From Chytridium lagenaria (Eukaryota; Chytridiomycota; Chytridiomycetes; Chytridiales; Chytridiaceae): a stretch of DNA of 64,000 nt. Below the pieces are notes generated by a model. That model saw only the letters and a list, made by a program, of their open reading frames with translations, did not search any database and was not told the origin of the DNA. Location: NCBI GenBank assembly GCA_025449115.1, contig JAHLKC010000049.1:124001-188000 (forward strand), read 5' to 3'. The position numbers and the translations under genes are program-made. Each line of letters starts with the position of its first letter. Within the stretch, counting starts at the first letter, position 1. Shown here piece after piece: positions 45,336 through 56,835 of this stretch.

Positions 45336-46387
45336 TTATGCAGCATCAAGAGGGCAAGGGAGTACAGGAAGGTGGATTAAGCTGGCGAAAAAAACAACTC
45401 CCGAGCAGTCTTGTCCCCAGGATTTCTCCAGAAACCTGTAGGCTCCCAAGGCCATTAATGCATTGACCAGCGAAGAGTCCAAGGCGAAAATCCACGAAGT
45501 CATGCCAATATACGGGGCGAGCATGCAAATTGGGAAAAGAGTGAGTGCGTATCGAAGGGAAACTCGGCCCGTTAAGAGCGGGATCGGTCACCGACATCAT
45601 GTAGTATCCCGCTTTTGAGTAGTCTGCCCTGAGATTCCAGCTGAGCGAGTTAAAATGAGGGAAACTGCCATGCGAAATAACATGGAACCCAAAAGCCAGG
45701 CGCCACCATCCAAGGCACCCGTGCAGGCTGCCCAACCCCATCATAGGAGGAATCCCACCAACAACAGCTCCCACCCACGTGTTACTACAGATGTTCGCTT
45801 CATAGGCGTGTGTAAACACAGGTGTACAAGATAATGTTGATCCCGCCCAGGACGGCGACGATGGGATTGACCAAGTATCCTAAAGTTGCCACACCTGCAA
45901 CACCAGAGGCGATTCCCAAGGAGAAGGCGCGAACGGGGCTGATGGCGTGCCTAACCAGGGGTCTATTTCTTGTTCGTGACATTTGAGCATCGTAAGGCAC
46001 TTCCATCCATTGATTAATCGTATTTGCTGAGGCCACACAGAGTCCGGTTCCAACAGTTGTCCACAGCAATGCCAAAAGGTTGGTAGCACCCGGAGCCACA
46101 GCGTATCCAGCCATTGTAGTCAAAACAACAAGGGCTGATAGTCTAGCTTTGGAGAGATCTTGATATGTGGAGAGGGAGAACTCGGGGGCCTTCCGCCATC
46201 GAAGAGAAGGTGGTGTTGCGGGTTCTGTCGTTTTGGTCGTCAGCCACCGTCTTGCATCCAGATTCAGCGATCTTGGGGTTAACGATGTCAACGCAGATAG
46301 CCCTGGTCGACTCCGCAGCAGAAATGCATGATGATGTTGATGTTGTTGGAGCGAGATTCGGCTCAAGAGGGGAAGATGCAACTTCAT
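45336..46387 (-). CDS. COX10: Protoheme IX farnesyltransferase, mitochondrial (COX10)
   Basis: Inner-membrane UbiA-family prenyltransferase that converts heme b to heme O for cytochrome c oxidase. The N terminus is rich in Arg, Ser and His (MKLHLPLLSRISLQQ..RRWLTT), a mitochondrial presequence. LSKARLSALVVLTTMAGYA leads to the active-site loop NQWMEVPYDAQMSRT followed by RPLV (about 45960-46010). Then come YTPMKR, NTWVGAVVGGIPPMMG, FPHFNSLSWNLRADYSKAGY with the second Asp-rich loop, and MMSVTDPA. GMTSWIFALDSSLVNA follows, and the C terminus is LIHLPVLPCPLDAA. Frame breaks near 45810, 45700 and 45580 split the second half. About 350 residues fits. The start is the ATG at 46385-46387, 14 bp from the start of divergent TFB1. 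Confidence 0.93.
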
Positions 46388-46401
46388 TTTTCAATCTTGA
46401 A
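46388..46401. promoter_or_regulatory. 14-bp head-to-head gap COX10/TFB1
   Basis: Start codons at 46387 (minus) and 46402 (plus) are separated by 14 bp. Each 5' untranslated region must therefore overlap the coding start of the other gene, unless TFB1 begins in an unseen upstream exon. Confidence 0.5.
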
Positions 46402-48424
46402 ATGTTCGCAGTGCAGTTTCGCAAAATTGATGGAACCTTACAGCTCTCATCGAATGCCGTCATCTGGCAAGACAATAAAGCATCAACCGTCGTATCCATC
46501 CCGTTTCATACTGTTAAAAGTCTTTTGATTCTCTTTCCGAATTCGAATTCATTTTGTGTTTAGCCCAATTGGTGAATGTGAGCTCGGTCAAAGTTCTGCT
46601 AAAAATCACGCAATGGAGTCAAGAGAATCAGCCAGAAACCAACTACAACTTTCTGTTTATTGGAAAGGACCCAATGAAAGACAGAGAGCGAGTGAAGGAG
46701 GTTCTGAGTCTGGAGATAAGCAAGAATCGGATTGCGAATGGGGGTGTAACCGCTGACGTTCCTGGAGTTTCTACCATTACATCTCAAGATATTCAGATTC
46801 GACAGAGCCTTCTTACGAAAGATAAAGAGCTTGCAAAACTTCATAAAGAATTGGTCATGTCCGGAATCATTGGAGAAGAAGAATTCTGGATAAACCGAAA
46901 AGTATGTGGTCAAGTACGACTAGGCTTAACCGCGTTTTAGCATCTGCTTGTGACTCAGGCTTTCAATCTTAGCCAAAAAAAGGGAACATCTTCGGCATCT
47001 TTAGCCGATGTCAAACCATCTGTTTCTGAAGGAAGTGATCTAAAGTATACTTTGACACCTGAAATAATTCACTCAATATTTATTCAATACCCGTCCGGTA
47101 AGAGTGTACAGAGATTGTGTCTAATATATACAGTTCAAAAGGCTTACAGCGAAAATGTTCCTGGAAAGGTGGGAGCAATCTTCTAGCAATGATTGATGGA
47201 GAAAAAGGTTCCGGAAAAGGACTTTTGGACGAAGTTTTTTGCGTCAAAGTACTTTACGAGGACTCGATTACCTGGCCAAACACTAGAAGTCGATGACTTG
47301 TTTAAACGATATTTAATTGAAGATGAAGATGGTCAGATTACTTTATTAGTCGACGCGAAAGCCTGATAATTCTTAGATGCACAGCCGATACCAAAACGCC
47401 AAAAGAAAAATGTGGATAATGTTCTTTTGGACCTCAGCACAACTTTGGAAGACCACTTTTCAGTATGCCCTGTAGTATATAGAGGCGCACATTGACATTA
47501 TTAGGATTATGGAAATATGCCGGATTCTACTATGAAAGCTGGATCAATCCGCACTTCATTACCTTTAATTCGAAGATTCAATCGCCACTCTGAAGTAGTT
47601 TTAAAGTCATCCAAGTAATTTATGGACTATTTTACGGTATTAACCCTCCTTTTCTGAAGCACATCTCGTTCAAACGCACAGTCCATTGAATCGGTACGAA
47701 AGGAGTTTACTTTTTGAACTTACATGTTTTTTTTAGGCTTTAGATCTTGAAGATTTATCAAATGCTGTTGAAGCCGATCAGAATGTTATTGAAATTAAAG
47801 ATCCGCACAAATATTTCGAAAGCCAATCTGCTGGGCTGAATGATTTTTCGACTGTCAATATGAGCACGGATGAGCTATTAAAAGCATTTTCAGGATTGAT
47901 AAAGGCCTGGGATCATCGTCTCGCTGATGTTTGCCGGTCTCCATCAACTGGAACCCTAATTTTCTATAGATTAAGCATGATGAAATTCGTTTCGATTCAT
48001 TAAAAACACAAGAGCTATTAAAAAAAAGACAGTTAAAGGCGTATAAAGGTAGCATCAAATATATGAACATTAATTGTGTTTATTTACATCACGACTTGAA
48101 AATAGACGTCAAGAATGGCCAAGAAAACATCCCCGAAAATGTCAAATCTCTTCATCGAACAGCGTGCGAATTACTCCGACACTATTGGGCTATGAAATCT
48201 TCGCCGCAACAGATAGGCGTTGAATCTCGTATGCCAAAGCTTATCGCGGGTATTCGTCGCAGCAAGACGTCCGTAGATGATATTTCCAAGGCGTACTCAC
48301 AAGAAGGATCAGACAGCAAGAGAATTGGAGCGGTACGAAACAAATACCGTAACCTGTCTAAACAGAACAGCTTTTGCAGAATATTTCGGCCTCTCTTCAA
48401 AAAGCCATCGAATCCAGTAGATAG
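46402..48424 (+). CDS. TFB1: TFIIH core subunit Tfb1/p62
   Basis: Structural subunit of TFIIH, acting in Pol II initiation and nucleotide-excision repair. It opens MFAVQFRKIDGTLQLSSNAV, the PH domain that binds activators and XPC/TFIIE. It continues YNFLFIGKDPMKDRERVKEV and then the BSD repeats, LTKDKELAKLHKELVMSGII, GEEEFWINRK, then KDFWTKFFASKYFTRTRLPG (about 47210). Later exons give PLIRRFNRHSEVVL, AVEADQNVIEIKDPHKYFE and TACELLRHYWAMKSSP (about 48150), the family's C-terminal helix. The gene is split by about nine short introns and several indels. The last 30 residues are uncertain, and I place the end near 48424 where AEYFGLSSKSHRIQ stops. The 3' end is convergent with the CPAP-like gene. 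Confidence 0.87.
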
Positions 48425-48589
48425 GGTTGGTATACATAGTAGAGTTGCAGCCTTTATGGTTCCTCTGCTGGATTGTATCGCATATCCTCCGTTATTAGGT
48501 TGCTGTCTTTCATGGCGTAAATGTCGTCCTGATGTATTTAGACATTATAATATATGTAAAAGCTTTACTTTTAAGTCCAGGTGCACTGA

Positions 48590-50045
48590 TCGATGTTGTC
48601 CATTTGGAAAATAGACTTGATGATCACCCTCTGGAGACCGCCTCTCAACCTGACCATTTTTGAATAAAATGGTCTGCAAGCCGTATGGGGACGTCAATTG
48701 CAGTGTTTTGTGCGACTCGTACCAGTAAAGCGACGTTCTATCGGAGAGCAGCTTATATATGTTAATTTCAAAAAACTATTAAAAAGCATGTACTTGAAGA
48801 AAATCGCCATTCGGGTAAAACATGCTGGTGTCCCCGGCAGTGCCCACTTTCTTTAGAGTCCCGTTGGAATACCACCATAGCTTGCACTTATTCGACAACT
48901 CTCTCATGAACTTTGTTTTGGAAACAAAATGTTCCTAATTACATTAGCAATTGCAAATCTAGAACTCCTTGCCTTTGCTATTGATTCTTTCTTCAAACCG
49001 AGACGCCTTTGAAAGTCATCTAATGCGAGCGAGGCGATCCTCTCATTACTATCTCTTGCATCATCGGGTGGTGCAGTATCGACGTGTGGCTTCGGATATC
49101 GTTTAGACCATATCGTTTCAAAAAATAATACCTGATTTTTGGCCGATGCAATAAGATTGGCTCTACTTCTTTCTAAAGTCCCAATTTCCTCCTTCAACTC
49201 CTCATTATTTTGCTTCAACATGTCTATTCTCTTGTTAAGACGATCTACGGTCAGCGAATGCCGTAATTCAGCATCCTTAAATTCTATAGACACGTCTTGC
49301 ATCTGCTTTCTTAGTATATCCATTTCCGCTCGTTCTCTTTATGTGTAAGAAAATGTCATATGTCTATGCAAATACCGTTTGGAAGGCAGCAGCTCGGATG
49401 CCTTTTTGTTTTTGTCCAATAAAATATTTATGCGCTTTTGCTGCTTTAATTCACTTTCCAAGTTTTTGACCTTTTCTATCAAATCTTGGTGCATGTTTGA
49501 TTCAGTCTATAGATTAGTTAGCGGCGGAGAAAAATAATGACTACATTACTTTACAATATTCCAACTCGCTGCGTAAACGTTGCTCTTTAAGTGTCCAAGA
49601 CGCTTTCGCAATTTGAAATTCTCGCAATTGCTGCTGGAGTTCCTTCACGATATCAGAAGACTGCGGAGCTTTGTCGAGACTACCTCAATTGCATCGTTTT
49701 GTATATTGCTTAGCCCAAGCTCGTCGGTTTGAATACCCGTTTCAACTAACTTCTTCTTGATACGGCTACTTGAAGGAATATCAAAGTTTATGTCCGACGC
49801 CTATTGGCATGCCTTTTTAGATATCAATAATATAGCTGAGAGGCGTTACATTTGACGACAAGTCGCTGGCGTATTCTATAAAAGAGGTTAAATAAGACTC
49901 CGCAAGGGATTCCACCTTCACTGAGTGCATCTTTCATGCAAAGATGCTCGAGATGGAGAAACTCTTCGATATCGCTCAATTTCTGTTTGGAGCGGCTTCT
50001 CCAGCTGCTCAGACAGGCATCGAGCTCTTGATCTTCAACCGTCAT
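48590..50045 (-). CDS. CPAP/Sas-4 (CENP-J)-like centriole protein
   Basis: CPAP/Sas-4 builds centriolar microtubule walls. The C-terminal TCP10/CPAP 'G-box' beta repeats are clear in two exons. One reads CKLWWYSNGTLKKVG then STFYPNG-like SMFYPNGDFLQ (about 48800-48890). The other reads TSLYWYESHKTLQLTSPYGL, QTILFKNGQVERRSPEG and HQVYFPNG (48600-48745). Upstream is a coiled coil: VDRLNKRIDMLKQNNEELKE (about 49210) and further Gln/Lys-rich helices (49400-49650). The N terminus is MTVEDQELDACLSSWRSR (ATG at 50043-50045). At about 400-450 residues it is much shorter than vertebrate CPAP and lacks its tubulin-binding N terminus, so it could instead be a TCP10-type paralogue. The exact C-terminal end is unclear. 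Confidence 0.72.
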
Positions 50046-50078
50046 GACTGAAATTTGTCAGTCCGAAAGATCATCAAG
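50046..50078. promoter_or_regulatory. 33-bp head-to-head gap CPAP-like/PANK4
   Basis: The ATG codons at 50045 (minus) and 50079 (plus) are 33 bp apart, with no TATA box between them. A shared bidirectional promoter is implied, subject to the uncertain first exon of the plus-strand gene. Confidence 0.4.
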
Positions 50079-52572
50079 ATGATTTTGAACACCCTGAATG
50101 CAGCCATCAACGACCAGCAGGTTGAGAACGAAAACAAGGTAGGTACCAAACATTGACGGGCTGGTATTGACTAAATCCGACAGGGATATAGTTTTCCCTC
50201 ATCAGGAAGAGGAGGTCTTTCAGATTGCAGTCGACATTGTATGTCAAGAGCAAATTTACTTATCTAACTTGATCAAGGGTGGCAGTTTAGCAAAAGTCGT
50301 TTGGTTTTCAAAAAGCGAGAATACTCCCGGTGGAAGGCTGAACTTTGTAAAGTTTTGAAACTCAGAAGATTGACGAATGTGTCGAGTTCATTCGAAACGT
50401 TCTGACGGAAGCTCCCATATTCCCTGGCTAAGAGGATGATTAAGGCTACAGGAGGAGGGGCTCACAAGTTTTACGATCTTTTTACGGAAAAGTTGGGTGT
50501 GAAAGTCCACAAGGAAGATGAGATGGAATGCCTGATTACTGGGTTGAATTTCTTGGTCCGCGAGATTCCAGATGAGGTCTTCACCTATGACGAGCGAAGA
50601 AATGACCCTCTAGCATTTGAAGCTATGGGAGAGATCTTTCCATATCTTCTAGTGAACATTGGCTCTGGTGTCAGTAATCGTTAAAGTAACAAGCGATGAG
50701 ACATATGAACGAGTCAGTGGAACATCTTTTGGTGGAGGAACACTTTGGGTCTTTTATCCCTTCTTACATCGGCCAGCTCTTATGACGAAATGTTGGAGCT
50801 TTCCAAATCTGGAGACAACAAGAACGTGGATATGCTTGTGGGTGATATTTATGGTGGGCGATTATCCAAGATCGGCTTGAAGGCTTCCACTATTGCCTCT
50901 TCTTTCGGAAAAGTTTTCAAGCTTCCTCCCGATGAACGTGCAAATCTTAAAGGAGAGGATATTTCCTCTGCTCTACCTTGTGAGCAATAACATTGGTCAG
51001 ATTGCTTACCTGAATGCACAAAGTCACGGCATTCAAAGGATCTATTTCAGCGGTTTCTTCATCCGTGGTCACCCGATTACTATGAATACGCTAAACTACG
51101 CCATTAACTTCTGGTCCAAAGGAAAGATGAAGGCTTTATTTTTAAGACATGAAGGGTATCTTGGGGCTCTCGGAGCCTTCCTTCGCCATTCGTTTTCGAA
51201 GGAGACTCGGATCATTTACGGAAAACTTCAGTCAGATTTCAGAAAATTCAGGCTCTTCCCCCTCGGTGTCGGGGCGTTAGAATCTTTCATTTCGAATTCG
51301 ACGCCTTTCCCCACCATTTTGGATTTTTCAACGTACCACCCCGACACTTTGGACTTGAGCGAGCCGACAGTACAGCATTACTGGAATCGACCTTCTTGGT
51401 AAAAATCTTCATGACCTCGTTGAAATGGTCATTGAATGGCAGGGCAGTACAGAATCTTCCAAGACCAGGGCATCATCATTTGAGAGCATGTATCGTGATC
51501 ATCTCCAACGTCTTCGGAAAGAGCCAAACGCCTACGGTATTCTTTCCGTTAGAAGCTTGCTGACGCTCCGTGAGCAATGTTTGAGGGAAATGGGATTCGT
51601 GGATATCTTTGAGGGTGTTAAGAAAGCTGAGAATGCTGCCGCGCTATCCATTTTGCCAAAAATGCTTAGCGACTGTGATGCCGTGCCAGAGGAGGATATT
51701 GTTGAATATTTAACGGACAACATCTTGGCTGGCACATGTACGACTGGGTTCAACTTCCGTTCTTGAGTTGCTCCGCAGTGGCGAGCTTGACTTCAGGACT
51801 GCCAAGGAGAAGGTTCGACACCCGCAAAAATTCGACCATCTCGAAGTTTTGAAGACCAAGCTCGTCACAGGCCTACAAGAAGGTCATCATTTTCGTGGAC
51901 AACAGTGGTGCCGACGTTGTCCTCGGCATCATCCCTTTTGCGAGATACTTGATTTCTCGGGGTTCCGTGTCGTCTTGCGGCCAACACAAGGCCATCAGTG
52001 AATGATGTGACAGCCTTTGAACTAGAGGTATTCTTGAGCAGGCCTCCCAGATTGATGCTAAGCTGAACGAATACTGGACTAGCAAAAAGCTGAAGGTGAT
52101 TGGAACTGGAAGCTCATCGCCTTGCTCGGTAAACCTTAACCCTTCTTGCACGAGCTAAATTATTAGACTTACGCCGTGTGAGCGAGGAATTAGCTCAGGA
52201 ATCCGAAGGAGTGGATTTGGTCGTTTTAGAGGTAAACAAACATTTTAAGATAAAATCGACTGAAAACTGATCATAAATATGAACAATTCCACTCCTCTAG
52301 GGAATGGGAAGGTATAATGACTGGTGTAATTTGACTTAACCTCTCTAATTACAGAGCTATACACACAAATTACTACGCGAAGTTCTCTGTGGACTGCCTT
52401 AAAATAGCAGGTAGGATTTAAAGAATTCGCGTGAAATGGGCTGAATTTTGGCAGTTTTCAAAAATCCCCAAGTGGCTTCCCAGCTTGGAGGTGAGGATGG
52501 CTGATGAGGGCGATGCTGACGTTCTATCTAGCACAAATGTACGACGCCATTCGTTTGTACGAGGAAATGTAA
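50079..52572 (+). CDS. PANK4: Bifunctional PANK4-type pantothenate kinase / DUF89 phosphatase
   Basis: Fusion of a eukaryotic pantothenate kinase and a DUF89 metal-dependent phosphatase, as in animal PANK4 and plant PANK2. In the kinase part a 39-bp intron (50239-50277) splits AVDI from GGSLAKVVWF, the ATP-binding loop. KATGGGAHKFYDLF, KEDEMECLITGLNFL, YLLVNIGSGVS, YERVSGTSFGGGTLWGL and KALFLRHEGYLGALGAF follow. The phosphatase part has NAYGILSVRSLLTLREQCL, NILAG, FVDNSGADVVLGIIPFARYL with the metal-binding Asp-Asn, NDVTAFE, GSSSPC, a GMGR exon end and AIHTNYYAKFSVDCLKIA. It ends AQMYDAIRLYEEM at 52570-52572. The Glu in KEDEMECLI and Arg in YERVSGTS line up with the catalytic Glu138 and Arg207 of human PANK enzymes, which human PANK4 has lost. 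The first exon (MILNTLNAAINDQQ) does not splice cleanly in frame. Confidence 0.9.
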
Positions 52573-52629
52573 GTAACAGGAGCAACGGATTTTGAATATT
52601 ATCGACCATTACCTTGGTAGAAGCAACTA

Positions 52630-54517
52630 TTAACCCTTTGATGCAGGCGTTGATGGCCTTCGTTTATTTTTTGTGCCGTCGCGCTTGTGATATTGAGGCT
52701 CAAGGATTTCTATAATTAAATCGGTCAGCAGACACTCATAATTACGTTGGTCTCATGTAGGGGAAGGGGGGAATGATTAACAAAGCTGTAACATCACGAA
52801 CACACTTACCGAATGAACAGAGAAGTTCACTGTTTACAGACATAATTGCTGCCTTATTGTCAAATTCGCCACAGTAATTGGGTGCGGAAAATATTGTGAC
52901 TAGCTGTCGATCCGCAAAGAATTCGTAGCCTCCTTCTACAACCATATGCGCTCGGGCAACCAAATCGAGGTCATGCTTTGCCAAAAATTCCTTGACAACC
53001 GTCCTTCCAAAACCTACAGCTGGATTAGATAACCAATCATCCTGTTTTCCTTACAATAGCTCACTCCACGTTCGTTATCCTCCCAATCGATGACGTATTC
53101 GCTAGGATCAGACCAGAGAAGGTCATTCAAAAGACCATAATCTGGAACATCGCTGGGTCTTTGAATTGCCCGAATATCGTCCATACTTTTAGGGTGTTAA
53201 AATTAATTAAAAAATGTCTAGCGGTTATACCTAATCAAACTTGGTGAAAGGCCACCATGCACGCAGAAAATCTAATATCGCGTTAAGAGAGTTTCAAAAA
53301 GAAAGAGGCAAAACCTTTCCTGATAATAATTAGTTTAAAATAATCTCACAAAAAACTCACCGGCCACGATAGCTGCAATCGGCAGGACATTAAAAACGTC
53401 GGTGAAAATCTTCCAGATTTTTAAGTTGCATCTCCGTTTGCATTCATCGTAAAAGCCGTATACTTGTTTGAGTTAAAATAAAGCTTAAGTACAAAGCGAA
53501 GAGTAACGTAGAATACACGAACGAAATGCGGCGACAAGAAGAAGTAATAAAGATATATATACGTAGAAATATATAATGTGAAGAAAGGAAAAATAGGCAG
53601 TCTCAAATGTTTGATAATAAAGAAAGCAATCTCACCTCGATTTACTGATGCACACTCGTGGTTTCCCCTCAAAATGAAAAAGTTCTGATGGCGAATTATA
53701 TATTAGGCACCAATTAGAATTTATAAAAAGTGTCAAAAAAAAAAAAGGTCCGTATGGCCCACAATAGCCAACTCAGGCTTTCGGGACGGTCAAGCAAGGA
53801 TATCAGAAAAACATTATATAACATACCTCGGATACTTGATCTTGTAGCAGAACAGTAGCAGAATCGTCTCCAATGAATTCTTTCCGCGGTCAACATAATC
53901 ACCTTTTTTTTGGTCATCAGTCACAAAAAATGCATTTGTTTAACTAACCAAGGAATAAATAGTTTCCAGACGGTGGGTATCCACATTTATCAAAAATACG
54001 AAGAAGATCTTCAAACTGTCCATGAATATCACCTGCAAGTAGCAGTGCCATTAAAATCTAGAAATTATAGAGAAAGCGGACACATACCAACAATGTTTAC
54101 AGCAGGGTTAAGTTCGAGAAGGGTTGATTGTTCCATAAAGATATCTCTAACCCTATGACAAATGGATGTGATCTCGTTGTTCTTGACACAGATACCCTTA
54201 GTGAGTTTGGCATTCCGTGACTGAAGTAATCTTTCGATCACATCGTCAACGTCCAATTTATCATCCGCTTTGCCCCCAAAACTGACGGGAGTGGAGGGGG
54301 TAATCTCACCAGCGGCAAGCGTTAATGCAGGAGCCGGGGATCCAACCAGTATAGTTCGTGGTGCTGCACCATCATTGTTCTTTCGTCTTGGTATGGTGGT
54401 ATTTTGTGGAGAAGCCGTCTCAAGATCCGCTTTGTCATCTTTTGAGGTACCTGGGTCGCTGAGAGCCTGCTCATCAAAGCTGCCAGACAATCGCTTTTTC
54501 GAGGGCACTCCGCCCAT
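52630..54517 (-). CDS. PPZ1: Serine/threonine phosphatase PPZ type
   Basis: PP1-related phosphatase of the fungus-specific PPZ group, which regulates K+ and Na+ homeostasis and cell integrity. The N-terminal extension (about 120 residues) begins [14 protein letters not shown], with Gly2 available for myristoylation, and is Ser/Thr/Pro-rich. The catalytic domain begins [20 protein letters not shown]. It carries [111 protein letters not shown] and [15 protein letters not shown]. The [29 protein letters not shown] and LLCSFEIL phrases fit PPZ better than PP1. A final small exon (52630-52690) supplies [12 protein letters not shown] and the stop. Seven or more exons are present, with little frame damage. 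It is convergent with PANK4, with 57 bp between stop codons. Confidence 0.92.
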
Positions 54518-54599
54518 TGCTTAAAGGTTGTCTTGTAGGTGTCAGGCGAACCGTTGGTTGACGGGATGTGCAGTTTGGGAGGGTACAGACAGTAACCAG

Positions 54600-56819
54600 C
54601 TGATCAGCAATTTGCAGATACTGTGATAGACAATTTCGGAATGATACGGCGATTGGGCGGTTCTGTATGGCAGTCAGACTGGATGCGCTGAGGATGTTGC
54701 ACATCGCATCGCCAGGGAGGCAAGGAGACGGCACTTTGTGGTTGAGGTGTCATGCATGGACGAGTATGATCGCAGAAAGCTTGCTTCCGAGGAGACGATA
54801 TTCTTTGTATGTTCAACGACTGGTCAAGGTGATGAGCCGGACAACATGAAAGCGTTTTGGAAGTTCTTGCTGAGGAAGAGCATTCCTTCGGATGCATTAG
54901 CCACTGTCAAGTTTGCATTGTTTGGACTCGGGGATTCTTCTTATCCAAAGTCGGGTTCTTTAGATCGTGACGTTTTGCTGACATGACTCAAGATTCAACT
55001 TCCCTGCGAAAAAGCTTTATAAGAGGTTGATACAAATTGGAGCTGTGCCGTTGGTGCCTCGAGGAGACGGAGATGACCAGCATTACCTTGGAATCGACGG
55101 AACTCTGGATCCTTGGCTGGAATCTTTGTGGAGTAATCTGGATGTTTCGCTTCCTTTACCAAAGGGCCTGGAGATCATTCCGAACGACGTCTTATATCCT
55201 TGTTGCATTATACATTTATTTTGACCTCATTACTTTTAAAATATCCTAACTCTTTTCCCACACCTGACCCCTCCTTTACGATTGAGTTTCTCTCGGAGGC
55301 GCCGAAAGCTTTAAGTGATGAGACAATCTGAAGCAAAGCTCGTTGTCGTCGAGAATACTAGAATAACTTCCCAGTCCCATTTCCAGGATATCCGATTGAT
55401 TAAGCTCAGATCAGATGCTGACTTGAAGTAAGATGATTTATATTTTCTTGTGTTTCTTTTATGATGTTCTATAACAATACACATAGCTTCCGGCCGGCAG
55501 ATGTTGCAGTTATTCATACTTGCAATCCGCCGTCCACGTTCAATCCTTTATCGATTACTATGAGTGGAACGAAATTGCAGACAAACCCATCCGTCTGAAC
55601 CCTAACAGAACTGGTACGGGACGTCAACTTAGGAATGATTTTTAATGACTTTCAGACGCCTGTGATGCCTAAAATTGGGGCCGGAACCCTTACTATCAGA
55701 GTCCTTCTAGAAAAGTATCTTGACATCTTTGGAGTTCCTCGTGATACTTTTTCGAGATCTTATCTTATTTTGCCGCCGACCCTTTGCATGCCGACAAACT
55801 CAAGGAATTCGCGTCTGCAGCGGGACAGGTGACCGCAATATATTCCATGACAATGCTCACTCAATGCTTGTACAGGAAGAACTTTACAATTACTGTTTAA
55901 GATTGCGACGCACTTCTTTTGAGGTTCTCCAAGATTTCAATTCCGTAAAGATTCCTATCAACTATCTGTTAGACTGTTTCAGAAGTCTTCGGCCACGGTC
56001 ATACTCCATATCAAATTCACCGGCAGTAAGAGCATATTTTGTATCACTTTTTTACGTTGTTCTAGGTGCAGTCTTCAGAGATGGACCTTGTGGTCGGGAT
56101 TGTAAAGTACAGGACGAAAATGGCAATTCCGCGTACGGGAGTTTGTTCAAAGTGGCTAGCGGACGTGAAAGTTGGAGAATACGTTGCAGTTCACATCTCA
56201 AAAGGATCGCTCACGTTACCCCCGTCTTTGACTACTCCTGTCATTTTCATAGCAACAGGTTTTCTCTCATTCATTGAGTCACATGCTGATTTTTGAAACA
56301 GGAACTGGAATTGCTCCTATACGGGGTCTGATTCAGCATCGTATTTTATCTGGCGCGACACGTACGTTCTTTCAACTTTTATAATCTCACGGATTTCAGG
56401 CAATTATCTATTTGCAGGCTTCCGAAATAAAAACCGCGACTACATGTTTGAAAAAGAATGGGCCGACTATACCCACCTCACTAGCCTCACCGTCCACACA
56501 GCCTTTTCTCGCGATCAAGACAAAAAGGTCTACATTCAAGACATAATCCAATCGCAATCGCTATTAGTGTTTCAACTTCTTCAAGAGGGTGCCTACGTTT
56601 ATTTTTCTGGGTAATAACTATTCAAGTGGTTTTTCTCAAACTGATATTTCTTTTTAATTTTTTTAAAAACACAGCAATGCAAAAAAGATTCCAGAGGACG
56701 TGAGAACGGCGTTAATTGATGTTTGCGAGGTATCGGGGAACATGACAAATTCAGAAGCAAAGGCGTATATTGAAAACATGGAGAAGAGCCGACGCTTCCA
56801 GATTGAATGTTGGACGTGA
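54600..56819 (+). CDS. TAH18: NADPH-dependent diflavin oxidoreductase (Tah18/NDOR1)
   Basis: Transfers electrons from NADPH through FAD and FMN to Dre2 in cytosolic iron-sulfur protein assembly. The FMN domain reads VLYGSQTGCAEDVAHRIARE (about 54660), FVCSTTGQGDEPDNMKAFW and ALFGLGDSSYPK. LGIDGTLDPWLESLWSNLDV (about 55090) closes it. The FAD domain has LLEKYLDIFGVPR, ELYNYCLRLRRTSFEVL and RPRSYSISNSPA (about 55990). The NADPH part has MDLVVGIVKYRTKM, TGTGIAPIRGLIQHRI (about 56300), FRNKNRDYMFEKEW and KVYIQDIIQSQS. It ends EKSRRFQIECWT at 56817-56819, matching the aromatic C-terminal end of the family. The ATG is not resolved: the frame of YGSQTG has a stop just upstream and an ATG one frame away near 54628. 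The gene is divergent from PPZ. Confidence 0.92.
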
Positions 56820-56835
56820 GAGGGTATCCTAGTGT

